Assembly: GCF_900111765.1 (NCBI RefSeq)
Contig: NZ_FOIB01000007.1
Location: 62,001-126,000, forward strand
Length of the DNA: 64,000 nucleotides
Direction of reading: 5' to 3'
From: Myxococcus fulvus
GTDB lineage: Bacteria; Myxococcota; Myxococcia; Myxococcales; Myxococcaceae
The translations under genes and the position numbers were made by a program. Position 1 is the first letter of the stretch, and the number at the start of each line of letters is the position of its first letter. Positions 57,600 through 64,000 of the stretch are shown in pieces. The notes beneath the pieces were generated by a model, which saw only the letters and a list, made by a program, of their open reading frames with translations, was not told the origin of the DNA and ran no database searches.

Positions 57600-58528
57600 T
57601 CAGCAGCAGTTGCTCGGCTTCTGCGCGATGACGGCGATGAGGACGGCGATGTTGATGAGCAGCTGTGCCAGCACGACGGCCAGGTAGGCGCCCCCGGACG
57701 TGAAGAGGCCCACGACCATGAGGATGAGCGACGCGCAGTTGAGGGCGATGGAGATCCAGTTCCCCGTCAGCATGCCACCCAGCACCTTGCCGAGCGTCCC
57801 CGCGACGTAGAGCGCCTTGATGACCTTGATGACGGTGCTGCCGCTCGTGGCCCCTTGGCCGCATCGCCGATGGCCTTGAGCAGGGCGGTGCTCTCTCCGA
57901 TGACCTTGCTCAAGGAGGAGACGGCCCGGCTCGCGGAGAAGCCCAACCCCACGACGGTCAGGAACAGGCAGAGGGACGTCGCGGCGACGGAGATGACCCA
58001 CCCGATGCACTCGGTGTTGACGGTCAACTCCAGCCGTCCACACTCGACGGGGCCCTTGGAGGTGTGGTGGTAGAAGACATACGCGGCGCCCTCCACCTTT
58101 CCGGCGATGGCGCCCACCGGCATGCCTCCGGGGCCGTTGCCCTTCGACAGGCCGAGGTAGAGATTGTTCCGGAACAGCGAACGCAGGCGGTCCTTCAGCG
58201 CCCCGGGAACCGACGCGAGCACCGGCTCATACTCGGCGATGATGGCTTCGACCTGGTCCGGTGAGAGCGGGCTGTTCGCGGGGTAGGGCACCTCCTCGCG
58301 GGACCAGCGGACGGCGGATTCGAGCGGCGCGGCCGGAGGCTCCACCGTCAATCGGGCCGAGGTGGTCCCGGGCGGGGGTGTGGACTCCGACGGAGGGGTG
58401 CTCACCGTGGCGGGGAAGGCCGTGTTGAGGAGCACCGGCGGATTGCCTGTCACCTTGTTGGTGAGCATGAGGCTGCTCCAGGCGTAGTACGCGACGCAGC
58501 CCTCCGCATCCGCGGGGGATTGCGACAT
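57600..58528 (-). pseudogene. frameshifted membrane protein gene
   Basis: From ATG 58528 the frame encodes a Pro/Thr-rich N-terminus, SLFRNNLYLGLSKGNGPG, and hydrophobic helices (WVISVAATSLCLFLTVVGLG), reaching ALLKAIGDAAKG near 57855. There a run of four C on the plus strand (57851-57854) shifts the frame. The next frame continues with protein-like sequence ATSGSTVIKVIKALYVAGTL, SIALNCASLILMVVGLFTSG and VLAQLLINIAVLIAVIAQKP, ending NCC at 57600. Restoring one base gives a ~309-residue protein with four or five membrane helices. A homopolymer slip suggests mutation, phase variation or sequencing error. The family is unknown. Confidence 0.6.
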
Positions 58529-59006
58529 GGACTGCTGGACCTCGTTGGCGGAGTTGGGGACCCACTGGGCCTGGGGCTGGCGTTGGGGTTCAACAGCCCC
58601 TCGGGTGTCGGGCGATTGGAATGCGGCGGTTGTCCCAGCACGGTGGCTTCCTGGCGAGCTTCACGCTGGGCGTGACGGTGTTCTAGAAGCCCCGCGCCGA
58701 AGCGCCGCCCCGGAGGCGCTCGCGGCGCTTTCCTCACGAGGCATGTGCTCGCACGCGTGCCTGGTGCGCGAACGGCATACCGACCGTGAGCCGCGCATCC
58801 GTGATGATTCACCCGAAATGCGCCGACTTCAGCCCACGGCGCATTCCCCCTGGATTCGTGGCGACTGATGCCGCCTGCATGCACTGCCGCCTGCGCTTCG
58901 AACTTCCCGAGATGTCCGTCAGCGGATCGCTCCAGATGACTAGCTTGACCCTGGAGGGCGGAATGCGACGCATCAACCTCAATACAACCTCAGGGGAGGT
59001 CGCGAT
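58529..59006. other. intergenic region with a possible outer-membrane protein remnant
   Basis: No intact gene is seen in these 478 bases. At 58621-58686 (+) a short frame reads LSQHGGFLASFTLGVTVF and stops; alternating hydrophobic residues and a terminal Phe are the hallmark of outer-membrane beta-barrel C-termini. A neighbouring frame just upstream reads LGLGLALGFNSPSGVG. Together they look like the tail of a decayed barrel gene. The right part presumably holds the promoter of the envelope operon starting at 59007. Confidence 0.35.
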
Positions 59007-59432
59007 ATGGGCAGCGGCATCGAAGGGGAGCCGGTGAAGGGTTCGGGCTTCTACAACCAGGGACCGTCGGACAGCGGAAGTGCGGCGGACCTCAAGCACG
59101 AGAGCGCGGAGCAGGTGAAGCGCCTCGGAGGAATCACCCGTCAGCGCGCCTTCTCGACCGCGGACGAGAAGAAGGGCGCGCTGGTCGAGGGACTGGACGA
59201 ACTGGCGCAGGAGCTGGAGTCCATGGCCGGCCAGCGCGGCGGGACCCGGCTTCCCCAGCAATGGGTGGGCAGCGTCGCGGGCTACGTGCGCAAGACGAGC
59301 GACACCCTCGACCGGAGCTCGACCGAGGAACTGGTCCAGCAGGCGAAGGTCCAACTGCGGGAGCGCCCGGGGGTCGCGCTCGCGGGTTGCGCACTCCTGG
59401 GCTTTGTCGCCGCACGTTTCCTGAAGGCATGA
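59007..59432 (+). CDS. small protein with C-terminal membrane anchor (DUF883/YqjD-like)
   Basis: A 141-residue protein: a disordered Gly/Ser N-terminus, a helical middle (KKGALVEGLDELAQELESMA, SSTEELVQQAKVQLRERPGV) and one C-terminal membrane helix (ALAGCALLGFVAARFLKA). The RERPGVALAG lead-in resembles the DUF883/ElaB/YqjD anchor. GGGGAGG precedes ATG 59007. First gene of a three-gene operon whose order (anchor protein, holin-like protein, third envelope protein) recalls E. coli yqjCDEK. Likely an inner-membrane stress protein. Confidence 0.7.
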   Translation: MGSGIEGEPVKGSGFYNQGPSDSGSAADLKHESAEQVKRLGGITRQRAFSTADEKKGALVEGLDELAQELESMAGQRGGTRLPQQWVGSVAGYVRKTSDTLDRSSTEELVQQAKVQLRERPGVALAGCALLGFVAARFLKA

Positions 59433-59443
59433 GGAGCATTCCC

Positions 59444-59917
59444 ATGGGAACTCCTTACTTTGAAGAAGAGCGCGTGCGCGACGTGCGGTCCACTCGCTCC
59501 GCGTCCGGGACGGAGGACCGCCCCCTGGGCGCCCTGGTCTCCGAGTTCATCGAGCAGGGGCGCCACCTGGTTCGCGCGGAATTCACGCTGGCTCGCACGG
59601 AGCTGAAGTCCGAGGCCAGGAAGGCCGCGGCGGGCGGTGGAATGCTCGCGGCGGGCGCCGTGGTCACCTTGCTGGGGGCCATGACGCTGGTGGCCTTCCT
59701 GGTCATCGCGCTGGCGAACGTGATGCCGCTGTGGGCCAGCGCGCTGCTCGTCACCGTGGTGCTGCTCGCCGTGGGCGTGGGCGTCGGCGTGGTCGGCGCG
59801 AAGCGACTCAAGACGGTCCACCCCCCACAGAAGACCCTACAGACCCTCAAGGAGGACAGCCAATGGGCGAGCACGACGATGCGCTCCGCGAAATCGCGGA
59901 TGCACGGGCACGCATGA
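59444..59917 (+). CDS. phage-holin-like inner-membrane protein (YqjE/PF07332 type)
   Basis: A 157-residue protein with an amphipathic N-terminal helix (LGALVSEFIEQGRHLVRAEF, TLARTELKSEARKAAAGGG) and two membrane helices (AAGAVVTLLGAMTLVAFLVI and WASALLVTVVLLAVGVGVG). This is the holin superfamily III/YqjE pattern, which despite the name is usually not phage-related. ATG 59444 is preferred because GAGGAG stands nine bases upstream; an ATG at 59429 overlaps the previous stop. Its 3' end overlaps the next gene by 55 bases in another frame. Confidence 0.78.
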   Translation: MGTPYFEEERVRDVRSTRSASGTEDRPLGALVSEFIEQGRHLVRAEFTLARTELKSEARKAAAGGGMLAAGAVVTLLGAMTLVAFLVIALANVMPLWASALLVTVVLLAVGVGVGVVGAKRLKTVHPPQKTLQTLKEDSQWASTTMRSAKSRMHGHA

Positions 59918-60972
59918 GCGTGCTGGCGGATGAGCTCGGCCGTCGCGCCAACCCCGAGCTGATGAAGGCCCGAGCGAGAGAGCTCGTGCTCGAGAAGAAG
60001 GACGAGGTGAAGGAGCACGCGAAGCAGCTCGCGCATGACAAGAGCGAGGAACTCAAGCAGCAGGCTCGCGACAAGGTGCTCGAATGGAAATCGCAAGCAA
60101 GGGAGACCGCAATGCGGAAGACATACGATTGGACGGATGAAGTGACCCACACACCCCGGGGATTGGGATGGCTCGGGGCCGTGCTGGGGGCGGGCGTCGG
60201 CTCCATGCTGATGAAACGGGCCTTCCGCTCCCGCATCGACGAGCGCAGGGGCTACCGCGAGCACCGTCGCGTCCCCGTCTCCTACGCCCGCGAGGACCGC
60301 TACCTGGCCTACGAGGATGAGCGTGGCTACCGCTCCCGAGAGGGCAGCCGTTCCATTCCGTACTCCGAATACAGCGCGGCGCCGTCCGCGGGGGGCACCA
60401 CGGGGGTGGGACAGGGGTACGGCTACGTCGCGGAAGACGCGAGGGGAGAGGGCCCGAGCATGAAGGACCGGGCGGTCAGCGCGAAGGACTCGGTGAAGGA
60501 CTCGTTGAGTGGCGCCACGGACAGCGTGAAGGAGCATGTGGCCGGGGCGGCGGACACCGTGCGTGAGCGGGTGCACGGCGTGAAGGACAACGTGAGTGAG
60601 CGCGCCTCCCATCTGCGTGAGCACATCCCCTCCGCGGGAGACCTGCGCCATCGCTCGTCCGACTTCTTCGGTCGAGCGCTCGAGGAGCAGCCCCTGGCGC
60701 TCGCGCTCGGCGCGGTGGCGCTGGGGATGCTCGCCGCGAGCCTGTTGCCCGTGTCGAACAAGGAGCGTCAGCTCATCGAGCCCGCCAAACGTCGCGCGCA
60801 AGAGGGCATCTCCCAGCTCGGCGAGCAGGTGGGCCAGAAGCTCGATGGAAGCCAGGAGCGACAGGACGAGTCCCCGGTGGGGGAGGTCGCGCTCGCGGGG
60901 CCGATCGCGGGAGGCGTCGCCGCGGGGATTCCCTCGCTGCCGCCCCTGGACGATGTGTCGAAGGTGCATTGA
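59863..60972 (+). CDS. DUF3618-like envelope protein with long repetitive helical region
   Basis: A 369-residue protein. The N-terminus (ALREIADARARMSVLADELG) matches the DUF3618 pattern. Then come a charged helix, a Gly-rich segment (GWLGAVLGAGVGSMLMKRAF), a Tyr/Arg/Glu-rich low-complexity stretch (~125-200), and amphipathic repeats of ~11 residues (KDRAVSAKDSVKDSLSGATD, DTVRERVHGVKDNVSERASH) resembling apolipoprotein/LEA helices, before a membrane helix (LALALGAVALGMLAASLLPV). The start is fixed by a perfect AAGGAGG eight bases upstream even though this lies inside the previous gene. Third gene of the operon. Confidence 0.7.
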   Translation: MGEHDDALREIADARARMSVLADELGRRANPELMKARARELVLEKKDEVKEHAKQLAHDKSEELKQQARDKVLEWKSQARETAMRKTYDWTDEVTHTPRGLGWLGAVLGAGVGSMLMKRAFRSRIDERRGYREHRRVPVSYAREDRYLAYEDERGYRSREGSRSIPYSEYSAAPSAGGTTGVGQGYGYVAEDARGEGPSMKDRAVSAKDSVKDSLSGATDSVKEHVAGAADTVRERVHGVKDNVSERASHLREHIPSAGDLRHRSSDFFGRALEEQPLALALGAVALGMLAASLLPVSNKERQLIEPAKRRAQEGISQLGEQVGQKLDGSQERQDESPVGEVALAGPIAGGVAAGIPSLPPLDDVSKVH

Positions 60973-61029
60973 GCTCGTCGTGCGCCCGGGTGGCGCGGAG
61001 GCTGGGTGAGCCCTGGGCAGAGAGGCCAA

Positions 61030-61058
61030 GGGCCCCCTGGGGGCGTGGTCGGGGGCCC
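61030..61058 (+). terminator. GC-rich hairpin after the envelope operon
   Basis: GGGCCCCC (61030-61037) pairs perfectly with GGGGGCCC (61051-61058), 58 bases after the operon's last stop. Confidence 0.5.
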
Positions 61059-61196
61059 GTCCACGCCTCTTGCCAGCGCGCGGCGATGGTCCAGCCCCTG
61101 GGCTGAGCCACGCCGCATGGGATTGGCGCATTCGTTCAAGCCCTTTGTTTTTGTACCTCCTACCGTGGCGAGGACGCTGTCACCAGGAGGGCTTGC

Positions 61197-62099
61197 ATGA
61201 AGGTGTTTCGTTTGTCTCCCGCGGGGCTCGCGCTCGTCGCGCTGACGAGTCTCGTGGGGTGCTGGGGTTGTGCTTCGTCGCCGACCCGGAGTGTGGTCTT
61301 TCCCGCGGAGCCACTCGCCCCGGAGTCGGTCCTCCCTCCAGGTCCTGTCCTGATGGTCCTCTCGGCGGCCTCCGAGCAGAAGCTCGCGGATGGGAGTGTT
61401 CGGCAGACGGGCGTCTTCCTGAACGAGTTCTACGAGCCCTACAAGGTGCTCGTCGACGCGGGATACCAGGTCGTGCTCGCGACGCCCGGTGGGCGTGTGC
61501 CTTCGTTCGACCCGGAGGGGATGAATCCGAAGTACTGGAAGGAGCACCCCGAGGCGCTCGAGGCGGCCAAGGCGATGGTGGCTCGAATGGAGGCGCCGGT
61601 CTCCATCTCCGAGGTCCGGACCCGGGCGGAGGAGTTCCAGGCGCTTCTCGTGCCAGGAGGGCAGGGCGTCATGGTCGACCTGCTCCACGATGCGGAGCTG
61701 CACGGGTTGCTGGTCGACTTCGGCGCCTCGGGTCGGCCCGTGGGGCTGGTCTGTCATGCCCCGGCGCTGCTCTCGCGACTGCCTCCGGACGCGAGTCCCT
61801 TCGCGGGTCGGCGCGTCACGTCGGTGTCTGGGTTCGAGGAGTGGTACATCGAGACCTTCGTCATGGGCGCACGCGCGGAGGTTCGCGGCATCGGCGACCA
61901 GCTCGACGACGCGGGCTATCTCCATGAGACGGCGTTTCCAGGCCGCTCGCGGGCGGTGCGCGATTGCAACCTGGTGACGAGCCAGAACCCGTTCTCCGGG
62001 ACGGACTTCAATGCGAGCTTCCTGGCGGCGCTCGGTGATTGGCGCAACGGGGGCCGTTGTGCGCAAGAATCGGGCGGGACGGAGAAGGCCACCCGCTGA
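61197..62099 (+). CDS. DJ-1/PfpI superfamily lipoprotein (Hsp31-like class I glutamine amidotransferase fold)
   Basis: A 300-residue protein with a lipoprotein signal (SLVGC or WGC). The type 1 glutamine amidotransferase-like fold has PPGPVLMVLSAASEQKLADG, GVFLNEFYEPYKVLVDAGYQ, EFQALLVPGGQGVMVDLLHD and the nucleophile elbow GLVCHAPALLSRL, so the catalytic Cys and following His are present as in Hsp31/glyoxalase III-like proteins. Most relatives are cytoplasmic; export as a lipoprotein is unusual. GGAGGG precedes ATG 61197. The AraC-family gene starts 16 bases downstream and is probably cotranscribed. Possible roles: detoxification of reactive aldehydes or chaperone function in the periplasm. 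Confidence 0.8.
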   Translation: MKVFRLSPAGLALVALTSLVGCWGCASSPTRSVVFPAEPLAPESVLPPGPVLMVLSAASEQKLADGSVRQTGVFLNEFYEPYKVLVDAGYQVVLATPGGRVPSFDPEGMNPKYWKEHPEALEAAKAMVARMEAPVSISEVRTRAEEFQALLVPGGQGVMVDLLHDAELHGLLVDFGASGRPVGLVCHAPALLSRLPPDASPFAGRRVTSVSGFEEWYIETFVMGARAEVRGIGDQLDDAGYLHETAFPGRSRAVRDCNLVTSQNPFSGTDFNASFLAALGDWRNGGRCAQESGGTEKATR

Positions 62100-62115
62100 C
62101 GAGGGCTCGCGGACC

Positions 62116-63015
62116 ATGGAGGACCAAGGCGTCATGACGAGCCCGGCCTTGCGCCGGGTGCTCGAGGCCACGGTGGCCCGCGCCTATCCGGAGATCGCCA
62201 CGGGTGGGCGTGACAAGGTCGCCATCCTCCAGGCGGTCCTGGATGCGCATGGCTGGCGCCCGGTGCTGGAGTTGGGGCTCACGCTGCGGACCCTGTCCGC
62301 GCATCCCGTGCTGCGCGCGCTCGGGGCCGGGGCGACTCCGTGGCACACGATGGAGCGGTGGCAGACACTCGAGCGGTTCCTGCACTCGCGTCACCGCACC
62401 CGGTTCGTCGAGCGCGACGTGAACCTCACGCGGATGACCCTCCATCACGTGGCCATCGATGGGGGCAGGATTCGCGCGGTCAATGACCTGTTCATCTGGG
62501 GCGTGCTGATTGCGGTCCTGGAGTCAGCGGGCTTCACGGGGCTCACCGTGTCGCTCGAGTCGACGGAAGGGCGCTCCGTCGTCATCCATGGAGGGCGGGG
62601 ACCGAAGGTGCTGCCGGCGAAGACCGACGTGGCGACCTTCGCCTGGAAGGCCCCCCGGCACATTCCTGTTCGCGAGAGTCCGCCTTCAGGTGAGGAGTCG
62701 GGCTCTGTTCGGGACAGGCTCCAGCAGCTCATGCGCGTGGACCTGTTGCATCCCTGGACGCTGGAGGAGAGCGCACAGCGGCTCATCCTCTCCCGGCGAG
62801 GGCTTCAGCGTGCCTTGCAGGAGGAGGGGACGACCTTCTCGGAGACGTTGCAGCGCACGCGGGTCGAGGCCGCGCATGCGCTGCTCGGTGAGCCGGAGCT
62901 GACCTTGACGGATGTGGCGTTCTGCACGGGCTTCGCCGACCAGGCCCATTTCTCGCGGACGTTCCGCAAGTTCAACGAGGTCCCACCATCCGCACTGCGA
63001 GGGCTCCTGCGATAG
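62116..63015 (+). CDS. AraC-family transcriptional regulator
   Basis: A 299-residue regulator. The N-terminal ~200 residues show an unusual sensor of unknown type (GWRPVLELGLTLRTLSAHPV, NLTRMTLHHVAIDGGRIRAV). The C-terminal AraC domain (LLHPWTLEESAQRLILSRRG, LTLTDVAFCTGFADQAHFSR) is complete, ending FNEVPPSALRGLL. Start ATG 62116 is used; the in-frame ATG 62134 with AAGG close upstream is an equally good start. It follows the DJ-1-like gene by 16 bases, so autogenous control of that operon is likely. Convergent with the lectin gene, 7 bases apart. Confidence 0.85.
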   Translation: MEDQGVMTSPALRRVLEATVARAYPEIATGGRDKVAILQAVLDAHGWRPVLELGLTLRTLSAHPVLRALGAGATPWHTMERWQTLERFLHSRHRTRFVERDVNLTRMTLHHVAIDGGRIRAVNDLFIWGVLIAVLESAGFTGLTVSLESTEGRSVVIHGGRGPKVLPAKTDVATFAWKAPRHIPVRESPPSGEESGSVRDRLQQLMRVDLLHPWTLEESAQRLILSRRGLQRALQEEGTTFSETLQRTRVEAAHALLGEPELTLTDVAFCTGFADQAHFSRTFRKFNEVPPSALRGLLR

Positions 63016-63022
63016 CTGTCGG

Positions 63023-63424
63023 TCAGCCCTGGTCGCCGCGGAAGCCGATGGGGCCTTCGCCGTTATAGGTCATGGTCCCCGTGAGGGATTGGCCGCCGTT
63101 GGGGGAGTTCAGGTCGAGATTGATGACGTTCTGCCCCTGCCGCGAGCCGAGGACGAAGGTGCCGCCCGGATTCCACGGCGCGTTCGGCCCGCCCCACTGG
63201 TTCTCCACGGTGTAGTTGTTCGGACTGGTGAGGGTTCCCCGGAAGCCGATGGGGCCCTCGCCGTTGTACGTCATGGTTCCCGTCAGGGTCTTTCCTCCAT
63301 CTGCGGAGGAGACCTTCATGGCGATGACGTTCTGCTTGTCGCGACCACCAATCTTCCAGGTGCCACCCGGGTTCCAAGGAGCCGACGAGCCACCCCATTG
63401 GTTCTGGACCTTGTATGAAGACAT
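63023..63424 (-). CDS. OAA-family high-mannose-binding lectin, two repeats
   Basis: A 133-residue lectin of the Oscillatoria agardhii agglutinin family, whose members bind branched oligomannose; Myxococcus xanthus hemagglutinin MBHA is a four-repeat member. Two ~67-residue repeats are obvious: each has YKVQNQWGGSSAPWNPGG or YTVENQWGGPNAPWNPGG, then GSRQGQNVI or GGRDKQNVI, and LTGTMTYNGEGPIGFRG. The conserved Trp, Gly and Glu-Gly-Pro residues of both sugar sites are kept. Length equals that of OAA (132), so two binding sites per chain. No signal peptide, as in MBHA. ATG 63424 follows AGGAG. In myxobacteria such lectins are linked to development or cell adhesion; use here is inferred. Confidence 0.93.
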   Translation of the reverse strand: MSSYKVQNQWGGSSAPWNPGGTWKIGGRDKQNVIAMKVSSADGGKTLTGTMTYNGEGPIGFRGTLTSPNNYTVENQWGGPNAPWNPGGTFVLGSRQGQNVINLDLNSPNGGQSLTGTMTYNGEGPIGFRGDQG

Positions 63425-63721
63425 ACTTGGCACTCCTGTGTTTGTGGGTTGAGGGCCCAAAGACAGGCTTTCGTCCAACGTCAATCCGGGTGGGAGGCGC
63501 CTGGAGCTGTCTCTGGGGTGCGCGGAGGATAAACAGGTCGCGTCTGGGGATGAGGCGAAAATCATCAAGTGTGGATGGGTGATCAACTGGGTATGCAATT
63601 GGGGCTAGCCCTCCGGTCCCGGGTCTCTGAGTGGAAGTCCCCTTGGAGTGCGGTGTGGACGCTCCCGGCGGGCCGGCGTAGGGTCCGCGCCGGTTCCACC
63701 CTTTCTCCCGAGTGAGCACCC

Positions 63722-64000
63722 ATGGTCTCGGCCATCTTCAATCCGGCCCGTTGGAAGCCCGTCGAGGGCCCCAAGTTCAAGGACATCACCTTCCACCGCG
63801 CGGTGGACCAGGGCACCGTCCGCATCGCGTTCAACCGCCCCGAGGTGCGCAACGCCTTCCGCCCCCGCACTGTCGACGAGCTGTCCCGCGCCCTCGAAGC
63901 CACCCGCTTCATGACCGACGTCGGCTGCGTCCTCATCACCGGCAATGGCCCGTCCCCCAAGGACGGAGGCTGGGCGTTCTGCTCCGGCGGTGACCAGCGC
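63722..64000 (+). CDS. menB: 1,4-dihydroxy-2-naphthoyl-CoA synthase, 5' part
   Basis: The first 93 codons of MenB, which closes the naphthoate ring in menaquinone synthesis; the gene runs off the right edge. Diagnostic segments are KFKDITFHRAVDQGTVRIAF, NRPEVRNAFRPRTVDELSRA and LITGNGPSPKDGGWAFCSGG, the last being the MenB-specific crotonase motif preceding the active-site loop GGDQR. The start at 63722 is an ATG after AGTGAGCACC, without a strong ribosome site. The 297-base gap to the lectin gene holds both divergent promoters but nothing else recognisable. Confidence 0.93.
   Translation, partial: MVSAIFNPARWKPVEGPKFKDITFHRAVDQGTVRIAFNRPEVRNAFRPRTVDELSRALEATRFMTDVGCVLITGNGPSPKDGGWAFCSGGDQR

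Noticed and set aside
57851..57854. Programmed ribosomal frameshifting at the C4 run
   Set aside because: No slippery heptamer with a downstream stimulatory structure was evident; mutation or sequence error is simpler.
59444..59917. Prophage signature from the holin-like protein
   Set aside because: The PF07332/YqjE family is a common chromosomal envelope protein, and no integrase, capsid, lysin or att site is nearby.

Overview
The window is high-GC DNA of a type expected from a myxobacterium (Myxococcaceae-like: Myxococcus, Corallococcus or Pyxidicoccus are the obvious candidates). The grounds are a very strong third-position GC bias, an unusually large number of secreted lipoproteins, repeat proteins of the ELWxTDGT type, many single AraC, LysR and Crp regulators, and a two-repeat lectin of the OAA family, to which Myxococcus xanthus hemagglutinin belongs. 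No rRNA, tRNA, CRISPR array, transposase or prophage was seen. The species assignment is inference.

Layout. 1-1928: the 3' end of an unknown gene, then a polytopic membrane protein. 2278-8683: a co-oriented cluster joining a GH15 glucoamylase/trehalase-like enzyme and a divergent glucose-6-phosphate dehydrogenase to a DUF3302 protein, a HlyD/YiaV-type membrane-fusion protein and an outer-membrane efflux lipoprotein; a frameshifted zinc-ribbon ORF follows. 9126-12241: an ELWxTDGT-repeat lipoprotein, then a decayed patch (FG-GAP remnant, Crp/Fnr gene with its sensor domain deleted) and a DUF4386 membrane protein. 12700-19396: a secreted metalloprotease with six C-terminal repeats, a small lipoprotein, a TrmJ-like methyltransferase, a duplicated BamE-like secreted protein, an RluA-type synthase lacking the usual catalytic Asp, a coiled-coil protein and an orphan ImpE.

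19410-24717 and 34543-40640 hold the most distinctive content: four paralogous lipoproteins of about 1000 residues combining a GON domain, beta/gamma-crystallin-like repeats, a PPC-like beta domain and a two-part Vps62/DUF946-like region. One copy is truncated by a nonsense codon plus deletion. Divergent from the first pair are two overlapping genes resembling clan CD (C80-like) cysteine peptidases, one with the His/Cys pair and one with both residues replaced. Between the two lipoprotein pairs lie a nuclease-family protein, small secreted Cys-rich proteins, a DUF4336 protein, a methyltransferase/AraC divergent pair and two overlapping alpha/beta hydrolases without a nucleophilic serine.

40932-64000: a membrane protein; a frameshifted secreted protein; LysR-xdhC-xdh (single-chain, animal-type xanthine dehydrogenase) divergent from an MFS exporter; DUF418; nth; a cyclic-nucleotide-domain DUF1003 protein; a lipoprotein serpin with an alpha-1-antitrypsin-like reactive loop; a secreted protein; a second frameshifted gene; a three-gene envelope operon (DUF883-like, holin-like, DUF3618-like); a DJ-1/PfpI lipoprotein with an AraC regulator; the OAA lectin; and the start of menB at the right edge.

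Taken together the region reads as accessory envelope and predation-type content (secreted protease, serpin, lectin, multidomain lipoproteins) interleaved with a few housekeeping genes (trmJ, nth, menB, xdh). Recent decay is visible in at least six places.
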